DNA of 61,620 nt from Minisyncoccota bacterium (GCA_003173865.1 PJMF01000009.1:1-61620), one strand, 5' to 3'; shown: positions 1 to 8,881, numbered from the stretch's first letter. The notes: a model not told the origin generated them from the sequence alone. Numbers and translations are program-made.

Positions 1-1326
1 TATCGTACCGCCGCTGAAAATCATGACAATCAACTCATTCACCAAACTGGTGAACAAATTAAAGGACTTGAAGATGAAAAAAAACATTTAGAAGAGACGC
101 AGAAACGTCTTGCGGCATTTACAGACCAACTCAACAGTCAGGTTGCATTTTTCCAAAAAGAAATTAGTGGCGCTAAAGCGTATCAACAAGATTTAAGTAG
201 TAAAATTGCGGCGCTCTCCGCAAAGCAACAAGAAATTTTGAATGCACGTTCGGGAACATTTACCACGTCAGTAGGAGAAGTTCCGGAAGGTGATGACTTT
301 AATGCATCGATTGCTTTTAAGCCTCAAGCTCCGGGAAATTCTTTTGCCGTATTTAGTTTTGGTGCGTACACACATCGTAAAGGTTTGAGTCAATACGGTG
401 CAAAAGGTCGTGCGATGTCTGGCCAGTCATATAAAGATATTTTGCAAGCATATTATGGCAAACAGCCAGAAAGCCGTGACACTGGCGGAAATATTAATGT
501 TGCTGGCTCAGGTTCCATTAATTTTGAAACAACGTATTTATATGGTGTAGCAGAAATGCCTTCTAGCTATCCGAAAGAAGCGCTCAAGGCACAAGCAGTT
601 GCAGCGCGCACATATGCACTGCGCTACAAACAAAGTGGCGAAACAATTTGTGTTATTGATGGTTGCCCGGGACAAGTTTTTTTGAAGTCGAAGTCACAAA
701 ATCCTCCTGCAGAATGGAAAGCCGCCGTGGATGAAACACGTGGACAGGTCATTCCTGATGTGGTGACGTACTTTTCTGCAACTACTGGTGGGTATGGCAC
801 TCCGGTTGGTTGGGATACGAAGTGCGGCAATAAAAATTGTTGGACTGGTGATGCGTATGAAAAAATTGCTGGCTCACCCTGGTTTTACCGTTCTTGGTAT
901 CGGCAAAATTACTATAATTCTTCGCCAAGTTGTGGCCGAAGTCATCCGTGGCTGTCGCAAGAGGAATTTAGTGACATTATTAATGCATGGATCGTACGCA
1001 ATAATCCAAATGGCGCAGATACTGGTCGTATTCAGCCAATCACAATTAACGATTGTCACGTGGGTGGCGGGGGCGGAAATCCATACTCAATGGCAGAGCT
1101 GCGTGACTTTGCGAACAAAGCTGGGGGAGGTGTCACAAATGTAAATGCAGTTTCTGTAAGTTACACAAATAGTGGGGAAACGGCTACTGTGCACCTTTCC
1201 ACGAATCGCGGCAATATTGATATTTCTGGTAACGACTTTAAAACTATTTTTAATTTACGTGCTCCAGGATACATGTCAATTCCGCAACGGACTTTTTCAT
1301 TCTTTAATATAGAATACAAGTCCTAG
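1..1326 (+). CDS. SpoIID/LytB-domain protein, 5' truncated by window edge
   Basis: The reading frame is open from base 1, so the track start (TTG 238) is only an internal codon and the true start lies outside the window. The first ~80 visible residues are Gln/Glu/Lys-rich and look like a coiled coil. The SpoIID-like domain follows, with the family pattern GLSQYGAKGRAMSG, then YLYGVAEMPSSYPKEALKAQ and AARTYALRYK. SpoIID/LytB proteins are peptidoglycan lytic transglycosylases or amidase enhancers that act outside the membrane. A coiled coil plus SpoIID resembles cell-wall remodelling proteins of non-sporulating bacteria, so sporulation is not implied. Cysteines (CVIDGC, CGNKNC) suggest disulfides in an exported protein. 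The stop is one base before recF. Family assignment is secure; enzymatic activity is inferred. Confidence 0.88.
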   Translation, partial: YRTAAENHDNQLIHQTGEQIKGLEDEKKHLEETQKRLAAFTDQLNSQVAFFQKEISGAKAYQQDLSSKIAALSAKQQEILNARSGTFTTSVGEVPEGDDFNASIAFKPQAPGNSFAVFSFGAYTHRKGLSQYGAKGRAMSGQSYKDILQAYYGKQPESRDTGGNINVAGSGSINFETTYLYGVAEMPSSYPKEALKAQAVAARTYALRYKQSGETICVIDGCPGQVFLKSKSQNPPAEWKAAVDETRGQVIPDVVTYFSATTGGYGTPVGWDTKCGNKNCWTGDAYEKIAGSPWFYRSWYRQNYYNSSPSCGRSHPWLSQEEFSDIINAWIVRNNPNGADTGRIQPITINDCHVGGGGGNPYSMAELRDFANKAGGGVTNVNAVSVSYTNSGETATVHLSTNRGNIDISGNDFKTIFNLRAPGYMSIPQRTFSFFNIEYKS

Positions 1327-1327
1327 T

Positions 1328-2383
1328 ATGTATGTAGAAGTCATTTCACTTCAACATTTTCGTAATTATACGCAGCGAACGTTTTTCTTTACCAAAAATA
1401 CAACTGTTTTTATCGGTCACAATGCCGCCGGAAAAACTTCTGTGATTGAAGCGATTTCTTTGCTGACGACGGGCGAGAGTTTTCGCGCTGAAAAGATTGA
1501 AGAAATGATTTCGTTCGGACAAGAGATTGGTAGAGTAAAAGGAAAAATAAAAAACGGAGAAGAAACAGAATTGGAAGTGACATTAACGCGCGGAGTTGTT
1601 CAACAACGCAAAACGCAGACACGGCTTTATGCAGTGAATAACGTACGCCGTTTGAAAAAAAACTTCGTGGGAAATTTTTTTACAGTTACATTTCGTCCTG
1701 AAGACATGCGTTTGATTGAAGGGTCTCCGAGCCGGCGTCGTCAGTTCATTGATACATTATTATCAATGACTGATAAAGAATACATGCAATCGCTCAAAAC
1801 GTATGAAGAAGCGTTGAAACGACGAAACCGTTTTTTACAACAAATCAGAGAAGGATTAATGCAGAGGTCTGTTTTAACGTATTGGACGGACCTCATTGTA
1901 AAGCATGGACAAATCGTGCAAGAAAAAAGAAGACAACTTTTTACTTTTTTCCCAACTGTGCAATTTCCTTTTTTACTAGAAATACAGTACTTGCCATCAG
2001 TGATGAGTGAATCACGAATTCAAGAATACGCAGAAAGGGAAATTGCTGCAGGACACACTTTAATTGGTCCACATAAAGATGATTTTGAAGTAGAGTTGAA
2101 GATTGATTCCCATTCTTTAAATATTGCGGCATACGGCTCTCGTGGACAGCAACGTTTAGCAGTGCTGTGGCTTAAAACGTGTGAGTTATCCTATATGCAA
2201 CAACAGACAGGTATCCAGCCAGTGCTTTTGTTAGATGATATACTTTCTGAGTTGGACGCGGAACATCGCCAGGATGTTTTTTCTTTGCTCCAGCGTGGTC
2301 AGTCAATTGTGACAACTACCGAAGAGCGTATGAAAGATGAGATTGAAAAATACATGGGTGACATAGAAATTATTTCTTTATGA
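1328..2383 (+). CDS. recF: DNA replication and repair protein RecF
   Basis: 351 aa, the usual RecF length. Walker A GHNAAGKT is at residues 30-37, following the family N-terminus with LQHFRNY. An ABC-type signature region (GSRGQQRL) lies near residue 270 and the Walker B/D-loop segment LLLDDILSELD near residues 300-310. RecF is an SMC-like ATPase that loads RecA at gaps together with RecO and RecR. The start is ATG two bases after the SpoIID stop, and the 3' end overlaps nnrD by four bases (ATGA), so the two are probably translationally coupled. In many bacteria recF sits near dnaA/dnaN/gyrB; those genes are not seen here. Nothing is missing from the ATPase core. Confidence 0.95.
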   Translation: MYVEVISLQHFRNYTQRTFFFTKNTTVFIGHNAAGKTSVIEAISLLTTGESFRAEKIEEMISFGQEIGRVKGKIKNGEETELEVTLTRGVVQQRKTQTRLYAVNNVRRLKKNFVGNFFTVTFRPEDMRLIEGSPSRRRQFIDTLLSMTDKEYMQSLKTYEEALKRRNRFLQQIREGLMQRSVLTYWTDLIVKHGQIVQEKRRQLFTFFPTVQFPFLLEIQYLPSVMSESRIQEYAEREIAAGHTLIGPHKDDFEVELKIDSHSLNIAAYGSRGQQRLAVLWLKTCELSYMQQQTGIQPVLLLDDILSELDAEHRQDVFSLLQRGQSIVTTTEERMKDEIEKYMGDIEIISL

Positions 2384-3207
2384 CAATTGCTGATTACTTT
2401 CACCAAATTAAGACGCCGTTATCGGACTCACACAAGGGAGACAACGGCAAGCTATTAATCATCGGTGGATCAGACCTTTTTCATGCAGCGAGTAAATGGA
2501 GTTTGGATGTGGCTTCGAAATTTGTTGACATGGTTTTTTACTCATCAGTGCCTTCAAATAACGAACTCATCATGGAAGCTAAAAAGAATTTTTGGAATGG
2601 TATTGTGATTGCGCGTGAAGATATTGAAAATTATATAGAAGAAGCTGATTGCATTTTAATTGGGCCGGGGATGACACGAGATGCAGAAACAAAGCGCGTC
2701 GTAGATGATTTACTTAAAAAGTATTCGCACAAAAAATGGGTCATTGATGCAGGTGCGTTGCAAGAAGTTGACCCACAGTTGCTCCAACCACAAATGATCA
2801 TTACGCCACATTGGGGTGAGCTAGAAAGAGTTGTTTCCTCACTAAACAAGGATTTTGGAGATTTGAAAAAATTAACCCCCACGAAGTTACAAGAACTGAG
2901 TAAGGAGTTAGGCGGTGTGACGGTTGTTCTCAAAGGTGAAAAAGATTTTGTATTTAATAACGAGGTTTTTGTGGAGGTGAGTGGAGGAAATGCAGGGATG
3001 ACAAAAGGTGGGACCGGGGACGTTTTGGCCGGATTGGTCGCAGGATTATACACAACACAAGAACAGATGGTCTCTGCGGTTGTTGCAAGTGAAGTGAATA
3101 AAAAAGCTGGTGATCGGTTATACGAAAAAGTTGGACCAAACTTTAATGCAAGTGATTTAGTCAATGAAATTCCTACCGCTTTGTGGGACGAGCTTAAGTC
3201 CTCTTAG
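2380..3207 (+). CDS. nnrD: ADP-dependent NAD(P)H-hydrate dehydratase (YjeF C-domain family)
   Basis: 275 aa, ribokinase-like fold. It repairs hydrated, damaged NAD(P)H. Visible motifs are the nucleotide-binding start GDNGKLLIIGGS (residues 20-31), the central GPGM, and the catalytic/anion-hole segment GMTKGGTGDVLAGL, whose GTGD is diagnostic for the family. The NnrE epimerase domain, often fused at the N-terminus, is absent, so this is the stand-alone dehydratase type. The ATG overlaps the recF TGA in an ATGA. The 3' end overlaps the convergent DUF5654-like gene by 14 bp. The function follows from the family. Confidence 0.9.
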   Translation: MTIADYFHQIKTPLSDSHKGDNGKLLIIGGSDLFHAASKWSLDVASKFVDMVFYSSVPSNNELIMEAKKNFWNGIVIAREDIENYIEEADCILIGPGMTRDAETKRVVDDLLKKYSHKKWVIDAGALQEVDPQLLQPQMIITPHWGELERVVSSLNKDFGDLKKLTPTKLQELSKELGGVTVVLKGEKDFVFNNEVFVEVSGGNAGMTKGGTGDVLAGLVAGLYTTQEQMVSAVVASEVNKKAGDRLYEKVGPNFNASDLVNEIPTALWDELKSS

Positions 3208-3490
3208 TAACTTTTTCGTGAAGATTTTCGATTCTTTTTTGTAAAAACGTCAGCTGCATCATTACAAGAATTGCAATGAACGTGATTGTAAAGGCGTAAA
3301 TAAATTGAGAGGCGATGCCACTACTTTTTCCAAAGTAAGGATCAATGTAACTTTCAACAATTTTCTTGACAAAGTCATTCCATGCAAGTGCGACAACCAA
3401 ACCAAAACCGCTTGTGGCAAGCATGATCATGTTTCGCACAAGTGAGAGTGGCAACTCGGTAATTTTTTCTGGAGCTTCAAGATCGGACAT
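3194..3490 (-). CDS. DUF5654-like small membrane protein
   Basis: 98 aa if started at ATG 3490 (MSDLEAPEKITELP). The track's longer 122-aa version would place its start upstream of the promoter. Two hydrophobic segments (about 21-40 and 58-80) flank a short loop, and the tail is a charged helix (QKRIENLHEKVTKRT). This matches the small DUF5654 family common in CPR genomes; its role is unknown. A TATAAT box (3497-3502) ends six bases before the ATG, implying a leaderless transcript. It is divergent from the antitoxin gene and convergent with nnrD. Confidence 0.7.
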   Translation of the reverse strand: MSDLEAPEKITELPLSLVRNMIMLATSGFGLVVALAWNDFVKKIVESYIDPYFGKSSGIASQFIYAFTITFIAILVMMQLTFLQKRIENLHEKVTKRT

Positions 3491-3496
3491 AGGGAT

Positions 3497-3502
3497 ATTA
3501 TA
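3497..3502 (-). promoter_or_regulatory. -10 box TATAAT, 6 nt before start codon
   Basis: On the minus strand TATAAT is followed by ATCCCT and then ATG (3490). A start site about seven bases below the -10 would coincide with the ATG, so no leader or ribosome binding site is possible. The -35 is not clear. Confidence 0.6.
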
Positions 3503-3515
3503 CACAAAATCTGTA

Positions 3516-3543
3516 TTGACATAATTATATGAATTGATATAAT
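3516..3543 (+). promoter_or_regulatory. Consensus promoter TTGACA-16-TATAAT for the TA operon
   Basis: TTGACA at 3516-3521 and TATAAT at 3538-3543 are separated by 16 bp. The GTG start of the antitoxin is six bases after the -10, so the message is probably leaderless. The region overlaps the divergent promoter of the DUF5654-like gene. Phd-type antitoxins normally autoregulate such promoters. Confidence 0.75.
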
Positions 3544-3549
3544 TCTGTT

Positions 3550-3879
3550 GTGTCAATTCCATTTAATATACCGCCAGGAAATGCAGGAACTCCCTCTATA
3601 ACTATAAGTATGATGGAGCTCCGCCAGAAAGCGGGTGAACTCGTAAATCAAACGTATTATCAAGGTCAAAGTTTTCTTGTCAAACGTGCAGGACAAGTGA
3701 TGGTCGCTATCATTCCAGCTTCTGAATATCGCGAAGTTCAGCGTATTAAGCAGGAATCTAGAGATCGTTTTTTTGCTACTACTGACGAAGTTCGCCAACG
3801 AGTATCAAAGTCTGGAGTGAGTGATAAAGAACTTCAAAATGATATTGATGAAGCTGTGGCGGAATCAAGGAAAGCGTGA
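3550..3879 (+). CDS. Phd/YefM-type antitoxin
   Basis: 109 aa from GTG 3550. The segment SITISMMELRQKAGELVNQ followed by GQSFLVKRAGQVMVAIIPASEY is the standard Phd/YefM fold: a short strand, the DNA-binding helix and the KRGKPVAVLVP-like strand pair. The C-terminal part (residues 60-109) is charged and presumably disordered until it binds the toxin. The GTG start fits the promoter six bases upstream; the ATG at 3610 would cut off the first strand and has no ribosome binding site. Its stop overlaps the toxin's GTG by four bases (GTGA). It is expected to neutralise the PIN toxin and repress the operon. Confidence 0.82.
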   Translation: MSIPFNIPPGNAGTPSITISMMELRQKAGELVNQTYYQGQSFLVKRAGQVMVAIIPASEYREVQRIKQESRDRFFATTDEVRQRVSKSGVSDKELQNDIDEAVAESRKA

Positions 3880-4304
3880 AAATTGTCCTTGATACCAATG
3901 TTTTGATTTCCGCTGTGATAAAAAAATCGCCAACCATAAGAGCGGTGTTAGATGCATGTAGAGATGGAAATATTACACTTGTCCTCTCGAGACCAATTCT
4001 CCAAGAGTTTGGGCGAGTTATGCATAAACCAAATATTCAAAAATATCACCAAATGACTGATGCGCAAATTAGTCAATATATTTCTGATCTAAGTACATTT
4101 GTAGAACTTGCTGAGGGGACTACTCCAATTGAAGTATCTCAAGATCCTAAAGATAATATGTTTTTTTCTTGTGCTGTTGAGTCAGGTGCTGATTACCTTG
4201 TGAGTGGAGATGAGAAGCACATCCTTTCTATTCCGGTGTATCAAGGTGTGAAGACAATGAGTCCGACCCAATTTGTTCAAGAAGTTCTGAAAATTACTAG
4301 ATAA
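3876..4304 (+). CDS. PIN-domain toxin (COG1569-type putative RNase)
   Basis: 142 aa starting at a GTG that overlaps the antitoxin stop. The first acidic site KIVLDTNVLISAV is at residues 2-14. Further expected acidic residues appear in LQEFGRVM (E), in SQDPKDNMFFSCA (D) and in ADYLVSGDEKHIL (D). This is the arrangement of the 'putative TA toxin, PIN family' group, Mg2+-dependent RNases related to VapC. With the Phd/YefM protein it forms a type II toxin-antitoxin module. All catalytic acidic residues appear intact. Confidence 0.87.
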   Translation: MKIVLDTNVLISAVIKKSPTIRAVLDACRDGNITLVLSRPILQEFGRVMHKPNIQKYHQMTDAQISQYISDLSTFVELAEGTTPIEVSQDPKDNMFFSCAVESGADYLVSGDEKHILSIPVYQGVKTMSPTQFVQEVLKITR

Positions 4305-4356
4305 AGTGATTTTTTCCCTGCATATTTTGCGGTAATTTGCGTTATACTAAGCTCGC

Positions 4357-5451
4357 ATGTATCAACCGAATTTTTCCATCACCAATAATTTGCTTACGTA
4401 TATTTCTAAAATTGAAGCTGCAAAGGCGATCATTGATCACGCAGCATTAGTTCCTGCGTGGGAAGCAAAGTTTCGCGACGATGCTTTAACTCGCACCGTG
4501 CATTTTGGCACTAAAATCGAAGGCAATGATTTAACAAAAGAGCAAGCTGAGCAGGTCGTACGTTTGGATAACTTAGTTGATCCAAAATTGATTGAGGAGC
4601 GAGCGGGCTTTATAGCCCGCGAGCGTGACATCCAAGAAGTCATTAATTATCGAAACGTCATGCAGTGGATCGATCAGTGGGAAAAATTTGTAAAGGACTC
4701 ATCTTCTTTTTCAGAAGATATTTTAAAAACATTACACAAACTAACGACGTACAAAATTATTGATACGCAGTACGTGGGAAGTTATCGTGATAAACAAGTG
4801 GTGGTGCGCAGTGCGACAGATGGTTCAGTCGTTTTTCGTCCACCAGTGTCAGCCGAAATTCCATTTCATGTTGATGACTTTTTTCAATGGTTAAACTCTG
4901 GGGAAAGTCGGCAAATTCATCCTATTTTTAAAGCCGCGATTACGCATTATCAACTTGTTTATATTCATCCGTTCATTGAAGGAAATGGCCGTACTGCGCG
5001 TGCAATGACCACACTCGTAATGTATAGCTCTGACTATGACTTTAAAAAGTTTTTTTCCATTGAAAAATACTTTGATGACGATGTCGAAAAATATTACCAA
5101 GCGCTCCTTTCCGTTCAACAACAATCAACGAATGATCTGACGTATTGGTTAGAGTATTTTTGTTATGGACTCGCAATCGAAATTGATAAAGTGAAACAGC
5201 AAGTGTTGAAACTTTCTAAAGACTTAAAACTGAAAAAAGAATTGGGTGAGCAAGTTGCTCTCTCTGAACGACAAATTGTGTTGTTGGAGCTCTTCCATAC
5301 ACAGGGAGAAATTACCTCTCAGGATGCACAATATGTACTTCCCAATGTATCAGTAGATACAATTTTGCGTGATATAAAGGACTTATTAGATAAAGGGGTG
5401 ATTGTTAAAAAAGGTGTCACTAAAGGAGTGAAGTATTCATTGAGAGAGTAA
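4357..5451 (+). CDS. Fic family protein with N-terminal inhibitory motif and C-terminal winged helix
   Basis: 364 aa. The Fic active site HPFIEGNGRTAR is complete at residues 204-215, so AMP- or NMP-transfer to a protein hydroxyl is expected. An N-terminal inhibitory helix motif, TKIEGN (52-57), matches the S/TxxxE[G/N] pattern that blocks ATP binding until relieved. The last ~80 residues look like a winged helix (SERQIVLLELFHTQGEITSQDA, then DTILRDIKDLLDKGVI). This is the common bacterial Fic-wHTH architecture; the target is unknown. A TATACT box ends eight bases before the ATG, so the mRNA is probably leaderless. The ligase gene follows after 2 bp. Confidence 0.9.
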   Translation: MYQPNFSITNNLLTYISKIEAAKAIIDHAALVPAWEAKFRDDALTRTVHFGTKIEGNDLTKEQAEQVVRLDNLVDPKLIEERAGFIARERDIQEVINYRNVMQWIDQWEKFVKDSSSFSEDILKTLHKLTTYKIIDTQYVGSYRDKQVVVRSATDGSVVFRPPVSAEIPFHVDDFFQWLNSGESRQIHPIFKAAITHYQLVYIHPFIEGNGRTARAMTTLVMYSSDYDFKKFFSIEKYFDDDVEKYYQALLSVQQQSTNDLTYWLEYFCYGLAIEIDKVKQQVLKLSKDLKLKKELGEQVALSERQIVLLELFHTQGEITSQDAQYVLPNVSVDTILRDIKDLLDKGVIVKKGVTKGVKYSLRE

Positions 5452-5453
5452 TT

Positions 5454-7250
5454 ATGCAGTTTTCCACATTTTCTAGTTATCTCCAAAAATTAGAAGGCAT
5501 TTCTTCAAGGTTAGAAATTACGGCGGTACTTGCCGAACTTTTTCAAAAGTTAGAAAGCGACGAAATCGCGGAAAGTTGTTACTTGATGCAAGGTCAATTA
5601 TTACCACCGTATCAATCGCGTGAGTTCCAAATTGCGGTGAAAACGGTTTTGAAAGCCCTTGCTCGTTTACAAAAAACTGCTGCCATAAATACGGCAACTC
5701 TCTTTGGTGAACAAGATTATTTTGAGCAAGAAAAATTAGTCGAACAAAAGTATAAAAAACTTGGAGATCTTGGTTTGCTCGCCGAAGAAATTTTAAAAAA
5801 TGCTGTCACTCAACAGCACAATTTTTCAATTCAACAAGCGTACCAACATTTATTTTTAATTGCACAAGAAAGTGGAGATCAATCTCAGCAACGCAAGTTG
5901 AATGGCTTACTTGAGCTTCTTAAAAAAGTTGATCCCATTTCTGCCAAATTCATCATCCGGATTATTTTAGGTCGTTTGCGTTTGGGTTTTTCTGATATGA
6001 CAATCATCGATGCGTTGTCATGGGCAATGACGGGTAATAAATCTGAAAGTGAACTTCTGGAAGATGCGTATCAAAAAAAAGCAGACATTGGGAAGCTTGC
6101 GGAGTTTTATTTACAGCAAAGTGATCTCACTACTCGTCACACTGCCCTGCAAAATTACAAAGTTGAGGTGGGTGTGCCGGTGATCCCAGCATTATGTCAG
6201 CGTCTCAACTCAGCCGTAGAAATGATTGAAAAAATGCATGACGTCATTGCAGAGCCAAAGTACGATGGCCTACGTGTGCAAATTCATGTGATAAAAAAAG
6301 ATGGACAAATCAATATAAAAACATTCACTCGCAATCTGGAAGAAACCTCGCACATGTTTCCCGAACTCGCAACAGCAGCCCAAAATCTTCACTGTGAGAG
6401 TTGTATTTTAGATGCCGAAGCAATTGGATATGATCCTTCTACTGGTCACCTTTTACCATTTCAACAAACAATTCAACGTAAACGAAAACACGACATTACT
6501 GAGAAATCAAAAGAAGTTCCAGTACGTTTTTATGTTTTTGATATTTTAAGTTTAGAGGGAGAAGACTTGTTACAAGTTCCGCTCTTTGAACGTAAGAAAA
6601 AGTTACATGCATTGTTCCGGGAAGATCATATTCTGTATCACTCACCGGAAATCCGAACATCTGATCCAGTTCAATTACACACATATCATGAAGAAAATTT
6701 AGCAGAAGGTTTGGAAGGAGTAGTGGTAAAACAAGCTGCCTCGCCATATCAAAGTGGACGCAAAGGCTGGAGCTGGGTCAAAATCAAAGAAGCTGAAGGA
6801 ACTTCTGGAAAATTATCTGACACGATTGATGTGGTGGTGCTGGGATATTATTTTGGGAGAGGGAAACGCACTGAGTTTGGTTTAGGAGCAATTTTAGTTG
6901 GTGTTATAAAGGATGATTCTGTATTTACGATCGCCAAAATTGGGACTGGCTTGACGGATGAAACGTTAAGAGAAATGCAGAAACGTTGTCAGAACTTAGC
7001 GACGACAGTGATGCCAAAAGCATATGTTGTCAACAAGTCATTGCAACCTGATGTGTGGTGTATTCCGCAACTAGTAGTTGAAGTAGCAGCTGATGAATTG
7101 ACTGATTCACCGCTCCATTCCGCTGGATTGGCGTTGCGTTTTCCGCGTTTAGTTAAGTTTCGCGACGATAAACAATGGCAGCAAGCAACGACCTTAGAAG
7201 AATTAAAACAAATTAAAGTACATCAACCTGTGCAAGCAACTTCTCTTTAG
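5454..7250 (+). CDS. ATP-dependent DNA ligase (archaeal/eukaryotic LigI type)
   Basis: 598 aa, the length of the archaeal-type replicative ligase. The N-terminal DNA-binding domain covers residues 1-200. The adenylation motif I EPKYDGLR is near residue 269. Motif III-like FTRNLEE, motif IIIa DAEAIGY, motif IV EGVVVK and motif V WVKIK follow in order. The C-terminal OB-fold ends with ALRFPRLVKFRDDK, the conserved closing motif. It seals nicks using ATP. Bacteria normally use NAD-dependent LigA, so this may be a supplementary repair ligase or a transferred gene; whether LigA is present elsewhere is unknown. The 3' end overlaps the convergent glycosyltransferase by 38 bp. Confidence 0.93.
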   Translation: MQFSTFSSYLQKLEGISSRLEITAVLAELFQKLESDEIAESCYLMQGQLLPPYQSREFQIAVKTVLKALARLQKTAAINTATLFGEQDYFEQEKLVEQKYKKLGDLGLLAEEILKNAVTQQHNFSIQQAYQHLFLIAQESGDQSQQRKLNGLLELLKKVDPISAKFIIRIILGRLRLGFSDMTIIDALSWAMTGNKSESELLEDAYQKKADIGKLAEFYLQQSDLTTRHTALQNYKVEVGVPVIPALCQRLNSAVEMIEKMHDVIAEPKYDGLRVQIHVIKKDGQINIKTFTRNLEETSHMFPELATAAQNLHCESCILDAEAIGYDPSTGHLLPFQQTIQRKRKHDITEKSKEVPVRFYVFDILSLEGEDLLQVPLFERKKKLHALFREDHILYHSPEIRTSDPVQLHTYHEENLAEGLEGVVVKQAASPYQSGRKGWSWVKIKEAEGTSGKLSDTIDVVVLGYYFGRGKRTEFGLGAILVGVIKDDSVFTIAKIGTGLTDETLREMQKRCQNLATTVMPKAYVVNKSLQPDVWCIPQLVVEVAADELTDSPLHSAGLALRFPRLVKFRDDKQWQQATTLEELKQIKVHQPVQATSL

Positions 7251-8304
7251 ATTTTTTATTATACTCAGCGAGTGTTTCTAAATTTTTGTGAAATGAAGTA
7301 AGTTCTTCCGGGTGAGCAATGATCCGTTTAATCAGCTTTCCAGCTTTTAAGGGATTTTCTTCGACATATCCCAACTTATACTCGCGGATTAAGTCTAAGT
7401 TACCGTCTTCTTGTCCCGCCACGTGTGTGATTGCAAAGAATGGCGTCAACGTCGCAACTGATTCAAAGAGTGTATTTGGTCCGGCTTTACCCACAATTAA
7501 ATCGGCTGCTTGCATGTACAAATGCAGTTGTTTTGTGAACTGCAAAGGAATGACTTCACACTTACTATGCATCTTTTTCAAGATATTACTTAATGCCTTT
7601 GCACTTCTGAAAAGAGTTTTATTATTGCCGCAAGCAATGACAATTTGGAGTGGTCGTTTGACTGCAATTAAGTAAGGGAGAATGGTTCCGATAATATTTG
7701 TTCCTTCTGAGCCAGAAGTAATGACAAACGTCAAAATTTTTTCTTGGAGCCGAAGTTGTTTGCGCACTTGATCTTTTTGATATGTCTCTTCGAAGTTTTT
7801 CCTGACTAGCCATCCGGTTTGGTGCAGAGATGCTTGGGGTGAAAGTTTTTTTGCAACGTTGATTGATTTTTGATCAAAAACGAGATTGCTACGAGCTTTT
7901 CCGGAAATGAGCAATGGATGAATTGTCCATGGGTCAGTGATGACGTTAAGTAATGGCAATTGATACTTTGTCGCGAGATGTTCAAGTGTCCAGTTGTACA
8001 TTACAAAAGTGTTAATCAAAATATCAGGCTTGTGTTTTTCAATGAATTCACTCACTTCTGCTAAATAGCGCTCCAAATAAAATTTAGAAGAAAACTTCAT
8101 GACATGTTTATTTTGGCTAAGCATGAAAGGCAGTTTGTAACCAGAAGGAAAAAACTGATACAGAAAAACATACACATTCATTAAGTCGTCACGCTTATAA
8201 AAAACTCTCACATCATACTTGTGATGAAGTGCTTCAGATACTGCCTCAGCAATGCTTTGATGGCCTTCACTCGTTGTAAAAATAGCAACGACTTTTTTTG
8301 ACAC
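7213..8304 (-). CDS. MurG/UgtP-like glycosyltransferase (GT-B, GT28 type)
   Basis: 363 aa from GTG 8304. The N-terminus (KKVVAIFTTSEGHQS) and the middle (NTFVMYNWTLEHLATKY, then VITDPWTIHPLL) resemble processive diacylglycerol glucosyltransferase and MGDG synthase relatives. The C-terminal nucleotide-sugar region AADLIVGKAGPNTLFES followed by PFFAI and GQEDGN is typical of GT28. It probably glycosylates a lipid on the inner face of the membrane. I chose GTG 8304 because a TACAAT box (8311-8316) ends six bases upstream; the track's start at 8352 would lie beyond the promoter. Substrate and product are not identifiable. It is divergent from pth. Confidence 0.78.
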   Translation of the reverse strand: MSKKVVAIFTTSEGHQSIAEAVSEALHHKYDVRVFYKRDDLMNVYVFLYQFFPSGYKLPFMLSQNKHVMKFSSKFYLERYLAEVSEFIEKHKPDILINTFVMYNWTLEHLATKYQLPLLNVITDPWTIHPLLISGKARSNLVFDQKSINVAKKLSPQASLHQTGWLVRKNFEETYQKDQVRKQLRLQEKILTFVITSGSEGTNIIGTILPYLIAVKRPLQIVIACGNNKTLFRSAKALSNILKKMHSKCEVIPLQFTKQLHLYMQAADLIVGKAGPNTLFESVATLTPFFAITHVAGQEDGNLDLIREYKLGYVEENPLKAGKLIKRIIAHPEELTSFHKNLETLAEYNKKSKEKLLAQVDVL

Positions 8305-8328
8305 TCTGATATTGTACAGAAGACTCGG

Positions 8329-8334
8329 TATAAT
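8329..8334 (+). promoter_or_regulatory. -10 box TATAAT for pth
   Basis: TATAAT ends seven bases before ATG 8342. The short leader AGAAAGG is purine-rich but abuts the ATG, so it is more probably the transcript 5' end than a ribosome binding site. The divergent TACAAT for the glycosyltransferase lies at 8311-8316. Confidence 0.55.
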
Positions 8335-8341
8335 AGAAAGG

Positions 8342-8881
8342 ATGATGAACACTCATTTTTTATTTGGTCTGGGAAATCCAGGCAGGGAATATCAATATAC
8401 ACGTCATAACGTTGGCTTTGATGTGGCTGATTTTGTCGTTCGTCAACAAAACGGTCATTGGCAGTCAAGTCCTAAACTGCATGCTGAAGTGGCAAAGGTG
8501 GATCGATTGATAGTGGCAAAGCCGCAAACGTTTATGAATAATTCGGGGCAAGCTGTGCGGGCAGTGATTGATTACTATGACAAACAACATTTGGGAGAAA
8601 TTTTTGTTGCGCATGATGATCTTGATATTGGGTTAGGTACCTTTAAAGTCCAGTTTGGGACTGGACCAAAAATTCACAACGGTTTGAGTTCAATTTACCA
8701 ACATTTAGGTACACACGATTTTTGGCACATTCGAATCGGAGTGGATGGCCGAAAAGGAGATCGAAGTATGCCTGGGCATGCATACGTCTTGTCGCAGTTT
8801 TCTGATGATGAAAGAGTAATCCTGAACAAAGTGATTGAACAAGCAGTACAGGTTGCATTAAGACAACTTCAATACTCATGA
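8342..8881 (+). CDS. pth: Peptidyl-tRNA hydrolase
   Basis: 179 aa from ATG 8342; the track start at 8312 precedes the promoter. The family start FLFGLGNPGREY carries the conserved Asn12, and TRHNVGF carries catalytic His22. TFMNNSGQAV gives the substrate-binding Asn and HDDLDIGLG the conserved Asp. The usual GGAGGHNGL segment is altered to FGTGPKIHNGL, a mild divergence that keeps the HNGL core. It releases peptides from prematurely dropped peptidyl-tRNAs. The stop overlaps the next ATG by 4 bp, starting a co-directional run (pth, hypothetical, GH3, membrane protein, lgt, DUF192). Confidence 0.93.
   Translation: MMNTHFLFGLGNPGREYQYTRHNVGFDVADFVVRQQNGHWQSSPKLHAEVAKVDRLIVAKPQTFMNNSGQAVRAVIDYYDKQHLGEIFVAHDDLDIGLGTFKVQFGTGPKIHNGLSSIYQHLGTHDFWHIRIGVDGRKGDRSMPGHAYVLSQFSDDERVILNKVIEQAVQVALRQLQYS

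Noticed and set aside
788-1144. 118-aa ORF on the plus strand inside the SpoIID-like gene
   Set aside because: Out of frame with a clear family protein and without a start context; a shadow ORF.
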